Shown here in pieces: positions 8,059 to 13,872 of a stretch of DNA of 13,872 bases. The notes beneath the pieces were generated by a model, which made no database searches, had not been told where the DNA came from, and worked only from the letters and a program-made list of their open reading frames with translations. Source of the DNA: Ignavibacteria bacterium (GTDB lineage Bacteria > Bacteroidota > Ignavibacteria > Tepidaquicellales > Tepidaquicellaceae); the NCBI GenBank assembly GCA_016716125.1, contig JADJWZ010000034.1:1-13872 (forward strand), read 5' to 3'. The translations under genes were made by a program, and so were the position numbers. Positions within the stretch are counted from its first letter, which is position 1, and every line of letters begins with the position of its first letter.

Positions 8059-8889
8059 TCAGTAAAGCATTAACTTCATACAGAATACGCTACCGCCCGA
8101 TTTAATAAACTCAGTGGTTTCAGTCTCTATAAGATTGAAACCGCTTTTTTTTATGTCTTCTTTGAACTTACTGCTGCCACTCTGAACAATTACATTCTTT
8201 CTGTCAGGGCAGTGGCAGTTGCAAACAAAGTATTTCAGATTTTCCTGAATATCAACTGTAATAATATTTGGAAAATAGGATTTTAAACTTTCAAGTGACT
8301 GAGTGTCAAAGGCATCATCGGCTATTACGGCGGTATCTTTATTCAAAACAGAAAGACATGTATCAAGGTGATACAGAAAAGGATTTATAAGTTTAAGCTT
8401 AACTATGTTAAAGTTAGTATACTCAGCGATATAATCGTAAGTAATTTCATCGGTCCTGAAACCGTATCCGCCGAAAAGGATATTCCTTTCAAAATCAATT
8501 ACGCAGTCGCCCATTGATTCAAAGTACCTGACATCATCAGGAAGCTCATGTATTTTGTAACCGAGTTTTTCATAGAATTCCCTGAAATATTTTACTTCAC
8601 TTTGTCGTTGTTCATTTTTCATTTTACTTAATATCACGTTATTTTTACCGCGTTCATCCAGAAAGGGGAGAGACTGATTTGCAGTGAAGACCATGTCTAC
8701 TAAACCTTCTGCCGGAGGAATGAGCGTAACTTCATATCCGAGAGATTCATAGATTTCTTTCAGACCGGTCCATTGTTTCATCGATTCAGCTTTATCAACT
8801 TTTCCGATATTGTCTTTCATGAATTCATTTCCGTAATAAGTTACATCGAAGTATTCGGGTTTACACATTAAAATTTTCTGAGGAAGCAT
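8059..8889 (-). CDS. Amidinotransferase / dimethylargininase-fold enzyme
   Basis: This 276-residue soluble protein belongs to the pentein superfamily of guanidino-group enzymes (arginine deiminase, dimethylarginine hydrolase, amidinotransferases). Visible catalytic landmarks are DMVFTANQ (Asp65, Asn71), the acidic FESMGD motif (Glu124, Asp128), the catalytic His in YHLD (His174) and the nucleophile in SGGSVFCM (Cys270). The order and spacing fit the dimethylargininase-like branch, so hydrolysis or transfer on an arginine-like substrate is expected; the exact substrate cannot be read. The usual acidic motif is EGxGD, so Ser125 is a mild deviation. The frame is intact and the start ATG has an A/T-rich leader. 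It is transcribed alone, divergently from the SRPBCC gene. Its last 40 codons also contain a terminator acting on the opposite strand. Confidence 0.85.
   Translation of the reverse strand: MLPQKILMCKPEYFDVTYYGNEFMKDNIGKVDKAESMKQWTGLKEIYESLGYEVTLIPPAEGLVDMVFTANQSLPFLDERGKNNVILSKMKNEQRQSEVKYFREFYEKLGYKIHELPDDVRYFESMGDCVIDFERNILFGGYGFRTDEITYDYIAEYTNFNIVKLKLINPFLYHLDTCLSVLNKDTAVIADDAFDTQSLESLKSYFPNIITVDIQENLKYFVCNCHCPDRKNVIVQSGSSKFKEDIKKSGFNLIETETTEFIKSGGSVFCMKLMLY
8114..8152 (+). terminator. Rho-independent terminator for the ssb transcript, inside the opposing gene
   Basis: The left arm GTGGTTTCAGTCT (8114-8126), a five-base loop CTATA (8127-8131) and the right arm AGATTGAAACCGC (8132-8144) form a 13-bp stem in which only two pairs are G-U wobbles. 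Eight T residues follow immediately at 8145-8152. On the plus strand this is a textbook intrinsic terminator starting 56 bases after the ssb stop. The minus strand lacks a matching T-run beyond the stem, so it acts in one direction. It lies wholly within the coding sequence of the minus-strand amidinotransferase-fold gene. Confidence 0.85.
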
Positions 8890-8957
8890 TTGAACTGAAA
8901 TTAAATTTTTGATTGCTAATATTAGTACAAACTTAATTCAAAAAAGATATTAATTAA
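8890..8957. promoter_or_regulatory. Divergent intergenic region, likely promoters
   Basis: These 68 A/T-rich bases separate two divergent starts and should hold promoters for both. The minus strand carries TAAGTTTG (8928-8935 complement), which fits the Bacteroidota -7 consensus TAnnTTTG and would give a leader of about 30 bases, but a -33 TTG at the right spacing is not evident. I could not assign a plus-strand promoter. No operator-like repeat was seen. Confidence 0.3.
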
Positions 8958-9414
8958 ATGTACATTTTAGAGAAGAGTATACTAATTAACTGCACAGTAA
9001 AAGAAGCGTTTGAATTTCATTCAGACACGAACAACCTTTCTAAGATCTCTCCGGGGAATATTAATGTAAGTATAATTAAATTAGAACTGCCGTTAAAGAA
9101 AGGCAGCGGCATTGAATTAAAAATAAAGCAGTTTGGATTATTAACTTCCGTATGGAAACTGCGGATCAGGAATTTTGAACCGTTCAGATTAATTACAGAT
9201 GAACTGATCAGCGGACCTTTTAAATACTGGGAGCATGATCACATCTTTACGGAAAAGAATGGAAAACAATGATGACTGATTAAGTCCGTTATGAACTGCC
9301 TTTGGAGCTATTGGAAAAATGGCGCATACGATATTTGTGAGAAGAATGATCGAAAGTCAGTTTGAAAGCAGGCAACTTAAGACACGTGATTTACTTGAAA
9401 AGAATAATATTTAA
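8958..9414 (+). CDS. SRPBCC-family ligand-binding protein, frameshifted
   Basis: SRPBCC (START/Bet v 1-like) proteins form a small helix-grip fold around a hydrophobic pocket. The N-terminal 104 residues contain the typical features: FHSDTNNLSKISP after the first strand, LPLKKGSGIEL, TSVWKLRI and GPFKYWEHDHIF. The frame stops near 9270, but the expected C-terminal part continues in another frame: VRYELP near 9285-9302, then FGAIGKMAHTIF and a long amphipathic helix ending Glu-Lys-Asn-Asn-Ile before the TAA at 9412-9414. At least two small changes between about 9265 and 9305, including an in-frame TAA after Met-Thr-Asp, are needed to join it. The joined product of about 152 residues is the normal family size. 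No ligand or enzymatic role can be inferred. The A-rich leader lacks a Shine-Dalgarno. Confidence 0.8.
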
Positions 9415-9468
9415 AAAGTCAGTTAATTTTACAATTAATATCGTTAAATTTTAATACAACAAAAAAAC

Positions 9469-10247
9469 ATGTACAATACAATATTATTCGAAAAGAAAGA
9501 GGCTGTACTTTATCTGACACTTAACAGACCTGAAGTATTTAATGCATTTAACGAGGATATGCTCAATGAGCTTAATGACGCATTTGATAAAGCTACAGGG
9601 GATAAAGATATCAGATGCATAGTTTTAACAGGCGCGGGAAAAGCATTCTGCTCAGGGCAGGATCTTAAAGATTTTAATGAGAAAAAATCTACATTCAAAG
9701 AAGCATTAGATAAGCGTTACAATCCGCTGATTAAAAAAATTACGGAAATAAATGTACCGGTTATCTGCGCTTTAAACGGTGTAGCAGCAGGAGCGGGAAT
9801 GTCTCTTGCGCTTGCATGTGATTACAGGATGGGAGTCGAAAATTCTTCAATGACTGAAGTATTTATAAACGTCGGACTTGTCCCTGACAGCGGATCCGGA
9901 TTTTTTCTGCCGAGGATAGTAGGGTACGCGAAAGCTTTTGAACTCTGCGTTACTGGTGAAAAGATTACATCTAAGGAAGCTTTAAAACCGGACTTTTGAA
10001 TAAAGTTGTATCAATTAACGCCTTACTAAAAAAATACACTGAAGTAACTGCAAAGCAGTTTGCATCAAGACCGACTTATGCAATCGGACTTATTAAGCAG
10101 TTGCTGAGAAACTCATTTGAATCTGATCTTAACACAATTTTAGAAAAGGAAAGTGAGTTTCAGCAGAGAGCCGGTGACACAAATGATTTTAGGGAAGGCA
10201 TAAATTCATTTCTTGAAAAAAGAAAACCTGAATTTAAAGGATATTAA
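9469..10247 (+). CDS. paaG: Enoyl-CoA hydratase/isomerase, PaaG-like, one frameshift
   Basis: This crotonase-fold enzyme acts on CoA thioesters in the cytoplasm. Oxyanion-hole segments are AFCSGQDLKDF (about 59-69) and NGVAAGAGMSLAL (about 103-115). The catalytic loop is GLVPDSG with Asp140; a single Asp there, without the paired Glu of classical hydratases, and the CSGQDL form favour PaaG-type 2-(1,2-epoxy-1,2-dihydrophenyl)acetyl-CoA isomerase. No other phenylacetate genes are nearby, so another isomerase role is possible. The first frame stops at the TGA at 9997-9999. Adding one A to the four-A run at 9984-9987 gives Ala-Leu-Lys-Thr-Gly-Leu-Leu-Asn-Lys and an open frame to 10247, 259 residues in all, a normal length. 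The break lies on a T-TTA-AAA heptamer. Confidence 0.88.
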
Positions 10248-10290
10248 AAACAGGAACTTATAAATATTAACACAGTTGAACTGAAATACC

Positions 10291-11152
10291 ATGAAAAACA
10301 AATTAAAGAAATTTTCTAATACATATATTAGCGGATTTATCCCTCACCTATTAATTTCAGCATTAATAATTTTTTCCGGAATATACAGCTGCAGCTCTAA
10401 CATGTATTCTGTACAGGATGATGTTACTCTTGGTGAAGAAATAGATCAGCAGATCAAGAGTGATATGAAACAGTTCCCGGTTTTACAGGGGCATAAGGAA
10501 GTTAAGGATTATATTAGCGGGCTTGGAAATTATGTACTGAATAACTCGCCGTATATAAAATACAAAAACATATTTCCGTATAAGTTTGAAGTAATACATG
10601 ATGACAGCACCGTTAATGCATTTAGTATCCCAGGCGGATATATTTACGTTTATACGGGCTTAATGAAATTTCTTGATAATGAAGCCGCTTTGATCGGAGT
10701 AATTGGTCATGAAATAGCGCATGCTGAGAGAAGGCATATGACGCAGCGTCTTACATCATATTACGGAGTCAGTGTAATACTGGGTCTAGTACTTGGAAAC
10801 AATCCAAATGCATTCGGAGAGATAGCTGCAAATTTATTTGTCGGTCTGGGATTCCTTGCAAACAGCAGGGCTGATGAAGAAGACGCGGATAATTTTGCAA
10901 TCAATTATTTAAAGGATACAAAATATTTTCCCGGAGGAATACTTAACTTTTTTCATAATATAAAAGAGGAACAAAGAATAAAAGGTCAGACACCCGGAGA
11001 TCTTGAAAGACTTCTGGCGACGCATCCGCTTCCCAGTGGACAGGATTGAAAATGTAAACAGAAAATTAAATAAAATTAAACCAAAGCCGGATTCTACGAA
11101 AGGGCTTTTTAGAAATGAATATAATTTGATGAAACAGAAATTACCCAAATAA
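10291..11152 (+). CDS. M48-family zinc metalloprotease, lipoprotein-like, late frameshift
   Basis: The N-terminus has Lys-rich residues, a hydrophobic run (about 14-32) and a lipobox-like Ile-Tyr-Ser-Cys (Cys34), so it is probably a periplasm-facing lipoprotein. The peptidase domain holds the zinc site: HEIAH at 140-144 supplies two His and Glu141, and SRADEEDAD at 192-200 supplies the third ligand, Glu196. This matches BepA/LoiP-like M48 proteases, which act in envelope quality control. The frame stops at 252 just after the conserved THPLPS. Removing one G from the pair at 11038-11039 restores Ser-Asp-Arg-Ile-Glu, as in the family's HPxxxDRI motif, and adds about 33 residues to the TAA at 11150-11152. 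That gives about 286 residues. It starts 43 bases after the paaG-like gene with no Shine-Dalgarno. Confidence 0.9.
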
Positions 11153-11175
11153 AAAAATTTATTAATTAAAATAAA

Positions 11176-11693
11176 ATGAAAACATTATCGATACTAGCTT
11201 TAGTATTATTTCTTTTTCCAGAACTGTTTCTTCTCAGAATAATATAAATTTAAATAACGAGAATTATAAATTTAAATTCTCGCTGCCGGAAGGATGGACA
11301 GAAAGAAAGGTCGAAGAGACAAATAAGAAAGACGCAATATCATATACCTTTGACAGAGAAGACGGCAAGATTGCTATAATGGTGCTTGCATTTAAAGTGA
11401 ATGAAGTAAAAAATCTCAACGATTTCGTTTATACACTGGAGAAGGATCTTACCTTAAACGTACCGAAGAAAGACAGTGATTACAAAGATTTTGATTCCGG
11501 AAATTATGACGGTAAAAGCGCATTGTATAAGGATTCTGAATTTACTGAAATTTTATATTATTACAGAACAAAAATTAACGAAGGAAGCAATTATACATAT
11601 CTGTTAAGATTTATAGTACCGTCAAGCAGGTATCATTCGGAAATTGATGCAGAGATAAGAAAACTTGCAGATAATTTTTCACCGGATGTGTAA
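11176..11693 (+). CDS. Small secreted protein of unknown function, frameshift in the signal peptide
   Basis: An ATG at 11176 begins a typical signal peptide (Met-Lys-Thr, then about 12 Leu/Ile/Val/Ala/Phe residues). The frame breaks in the T-rich run near 11211-11217; restoring one base there continues as Arg-Thr-Val-Ser-Ser-Gln and then an open frame to the TAA at 11691-11693. The mature part is about 150 residues. Its opening, KFKFSLPEGWT, then ISYTFDREDGKIAIMVLAF, resembles the fold start of PsbP-like or DUF1795-like proteins, but this is a weak impression and I do not name a family. It follows the M48 protease by 23 bases, so both may be exported products of one transcript. Its stop lies 7 bases from the stop of the minus-strand hydrolase. 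Confidence 0.65.
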
Positions 11694-11700
11694 CGGAGGT

Positions 11701-12342
11701 TTACTTCAGAAACGGATTGGATTTTTTTTCATCCTTTACACTGGTATCTTCCATATGCCCGGGGAATAATCTGTAATCATCTCCGCAGGTTTTAAAAAGT
11801 TTATTCAGTACAGAATTTCTAAGAGTATTCAGATCGCCTCCCTGAAGGTCTGTTCTGCCTATTGAGTTTTTAAAAATTAGATCACCGCAAAACACATTTT
11901 TGTTATTTTTGTCAATTATGCAGACACTGCCGGGCGAGTGTCCGGGAGTATTAATAAAAATTAATTCCGTACCGTTTAATTTCAGCACAGTTTTTTCATC
12001 AATGAATATGTCCGTCGGCGGAGGCTCGGGAAAATCAAGACCGAAAAATCTTGCCTGCGATTTAGATTCTTTAATCATAAACTCATCATTCTTATGCATA
12101 TAAATCGGTAACTTGAAATAATTTTTTGCAAAATTGTTTCCGAGGATATGATCAATATGTCCGTGAGTATTGATAATTATTTACATTAATTCTGTTTGAT
12201 TCGACAAAATCTGTGATCAGTTTTTTTCTTCTTCAGTAAAAGCAGCCGGATCAATTATCGCTGCTTCCTTACTCAGGTCATCGTAATAGATATAGCAGTT
12301 CATACTGAAAGGATTTAACTCAAAATGTTTTATGTTCATCAT
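11701..12342 (-). CDS. MBL-fold metallo-hydrolase, glyoxalase II-like, one frameshift
   Basis: The protein has the metallo-beta-lactamase metal ligands in order: THGHIDH (12148-12168 complement), TPGHSPGS for the third His, FCGDLIF for the bridging Asp and FPGHMEDT for the last His. GRTDLQGGD is typical of hydroxyacylglutathione-hydrolase-like enzymes (COG0491), which hydrolyse thioesters. The N-terminal part, NPFSMNCYIYYDD then AAIIDPAA, fits the same group. The frame breaks near 12180: restoring one A gives Asn-Val-Lys-Ile-Ile-Asn before THGHIDH and a product of about 213 residues. Two adjacent ATGs at 12342 and 12339 could each be the start. The physiological thioester cannot be inferred. 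It is convergent with the small secreted-protein gene and divergent from smpB. Confidence 0.88.
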
Positions 12343-12387
12343 AATGTTAATTGATTTTACTTTTTTTAAAATTTAATTTGCATAAAC
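12343..12387. promoter_or_regulatory. Short divergent intergenic region
   Basis: Only 45 A/T-rich bases separate the minus-strand hydrolase start from the smpB start, so promoters for both directions must lie here or reach into the coding ends. It contains a T7 run at 12361-12367 and ends near TAATTTG (12375-12380). I found no convincing paired promoter boxes or operator. Confidence 0.25.
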
Positions 12388-12836
12388 TTGACTCAGGAAA
12401 CGGGTAAAATTAAGATAATTGTAACAAACCGTAAAGCTAATTTTGAATACGAGATTGTTTCACGTTTTGAAGCCGGATTTGTATTAAGGGAACTGAAGTA
12501 AAAATCACTCAGAGCAGGCAAAGCAAATCTTCAGGAAGCATACGGCAGGATAAAAAATGACGAGGTGTGGCTCATAAATTCGCATATCAATGAATACAAT
12601 TTCGGAAATATAAACAATCACGAACCGACCAGAAGCAGAAAACTTTTATTAAATAAAAAAGAGATCAGAAAAATCAAACAGATGCTTCAGGAGAAAGGGT
12701 TGACACTTATCGCTAAAATTGTATTTTAAAAATTCAAATGTAAGCTGAAATTGGAATTGCAAGAGGTAAAAAATTTTATGATAAACGCGAGTCAATTAAG
12801 AAACGCGAAGTAGAAAGAAAGCTGAGCAGAATATAA
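12388..12836 (+). pseudogene. smpB: SsrA-binding protein SmpB, multiple small indels
   Basis: SmpB binds tmRNA and delivers it to stalled ribosomes in trans-translation. Joined across frames the product shows IIVTNRKANFEYEI, GFVLRGTEVKSLRAGKANL, AYGRIKNDEVWLINSHI, YNFGN, HEPTRSRKLLL, LIAKIVYFKN, KLEIGIARGKKFYDKR and a basic tail ending Arg-Lys-Leu-Ser-Arg-Ile, all diagnostic. The length of about 149 residues is normal. A TTG at 12388 is the likely start. At 12488-12504 one G is lost and one A gained, creating an in-frame TAA at 12499-12501 but restoring the frame. Near 12721-12755 at least three bases are missing. Because flanking residues are perfectly conserved, sequence error is the likely cause. 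The TAA at 12834-12836 directly abuts the tyrS ATG. Confidence 0.92.
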
Positions 12837-13872
12837 ATGTTTCCTTCAGTAAAAAGAGCAATTCGATATTATTAAAACAGGTACAGTTGAGATCATACCT
12901 GAAGATGAACTTTTAAAAAAGTTTGAAACATCTTTAAAAAGAATAAGCCGTTAAACATCAAGCTTGGTTGTCATCCTTCCAGTCTGATCTGCATATCGGA
13001 CATTCAGTTGTATTAAATAAACTCAGACAATTTCAAGATCTCGACATAATGCAATTTTAATAGTTGGTGGATTATACTGCAATGATCGGTGATCCTTCAG
13101 GTAAAAAAGAAGACAAGACCTCAGCTTACATTTGAAGAGACAAGAGAAAATGGTATTTCTTATTTTGAACAGGCCGGAAAAATATTAGATCTGAAAAAAA
13201 CAAAAGTTGTCTATAATTCAGAATGGCTTTCGAAACTTGATCTGAAAGATATGATAGAAATTCTTAGCAAGTTTACTGTTCAGAGAATTCTCGAAAGAGA
13301 TGACTTTACAAACAGATTAAAGGAGCACACTGAAATTTCTTTTCATGAAATGCTTTATCCAGTGATGCAGGGTTATGATTCTTATGCAATAGATGCAGAT
13401 GTAGAGCTTGGCGGTACAGATCAGAAATTCAATAATCTTGTCGGCCGTGATATTCAGAAGAGATATGGTAAGGAACAGCAGATAGTGATCACAATGCCTT
13501 TATTAGTAGGCACTGACGGTTATGAAAAAATGAGTAAGTCACTGGATAATGCAATTGGATTTTAATGAGCCAAAAGATATTTTCGGTAAGACAATGAGTA
13601 TTCCTGATACTTTGATCTATGATTATTTTGAACTCTATGCAAGACTTGATAAAATGAATTGAAAACGATTAAGGAGACGTTAGAAAATAAGGACAATAAT
13701 CCGAGGGATTTAAAGAAGACTTGGCATTGAACTTGTAAACAGTATTATAATGAGGAGACAGCAAGGACAATAGAAGAATTTGATAAGATATTTATTAAGA
13801 AAGGAATTCCTGATGAAATTCCTGAGATCAATTTTGATCAGGAAAAAATGAAGCTGATCGAGATAATGACAA
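12837..13872 (+). CDS. tyrS: Tyrosyl-tRNA synthetase, frameshifted and cut by the window end
   Basis: TyrRS charges tRNA-Tyr in the cytoplasm; this is a class I synthetase. The HIGH motif appears as HIGH at 12992-13003, preceded by a damaged KLGCHPS segment and followed by LRQFQDLG and IGDPSGKK. The Tyr-binding region (MQGYDSYAIDADVELGGTDQKFN, in part) and KMSKS at 13527-13541 are clear. Sequence style matches the type II (TyrZ-like) branch. The only long clean stretch is 13089-13565. Breaks occur near 12850, 12945, 12985, 13045-13090, 13560 (one extra T), 13660, 13710 and 13740. About 345 codons are present; the remaining C-terminal S4-like RNA-binding domain lies outside. The ATG follows the smpB stop without a gap, so the two are probably co-transcribed. 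Confidence 0.92.

Noticed and set aside
9423..9438. A/T-only inverted repeat TTAATT...AATTAA before paaG as a terminator
   Set aside because: Six A-T pairs with a short loop and no T-run; such repeats are expected by chance in A/T-rich spacers.
11379..11693. A cytoplasmic protein starting at 11379
   Set aside because: The same frame is open well upstream with matching beta-strand composition, and a signal peptide at 11176 fits after one base is restored.
1..13872. CRISPR array, tRNA, rRNA, insertion sequence or phage genes
   Set aside because: No spaced direct repeats, cloverleaf-like sequence, transposase motif or terminal inverted repeats were seen on reading both strands.

Overview
The window reads as a chromosomal housekeeping segment of a low-GC (roughly one third G+C) member of the Bacteroidota/Chlorobiota/Ignavibacteriota (FCB) group. 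This placement is inferred from A-rich leaders with almost no Shine-Dalgarno sequences, several secreted lipoprotein, beta-barrel and propeller proteins, and the style of the protein families. No 16S or other decisive marker is present. Genes are packed tightly, and there is no gene-free stretch above about 100 bases once broken genes are joined up.

Layout: (1) 1-910, the charged low-complexity end of an unidentified protein, then a heavily frameshifted ribulose-phosphate 3-epimerase (rpe). (2) 937-5868, a clean co-directional run: bifunctional NAD(P)HX repair enzyme (nnr), a VanZ-like membrane protein running in frame into a lipoprotein, complex I subunit NuoN, and a VWA-domain protein. (3) 5874-8057, a secreted beta-barrel-like protein with one frameshift, an NHL-type propeller, and ssb with an in-frame TGA at a conserved Trp position. 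(4) 8059-8889 minus, an amidinotransferase/dimethylargininase-fold enzyme meeting ssb tail to tail; a strong plus-strand Rho-independent terminator lies inside its 3' coding end. (5) 8958-11693, an SRPBCC protein, a PaaG-like enoyl-CoA hydratase/isomerase, an M48 metalloprotease lipoprotein and a small secreted protein, each with a frameshift or other disruption. (6) 11701-12342 minus, a glyoxalase II-like metallo-hydrolase. (7) 12388-13872, smpB followed directly by tyrS, which runs off the window.

The main global signal is breakage. At least ten genes carry frameshifts, in-frame stops or both, most explained by one base gained or lost in a short run, and density is highest at the two ends of the window. 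Essential genes (ssb, smpB, tyrS, rpe) are affected while their protein sequences stay conserved on both sides of each break. Sequence or assembly error is therefore far likelier than true gene decay.

Functionally this is a mixed maintenance neighbourhood: cofactor repair, respiration, envelope proteins, DNA binding, trans-translation and tRNA charging. I see no CRISPR array, mobile element, tRNA or rRNA, and no convincing new multi-gene system. The points most worth a second look are the terminator inside the opposing gene, the ssb TGA, the VanZ-lipoprotein join, and a slippery heptamer at the paaG break.
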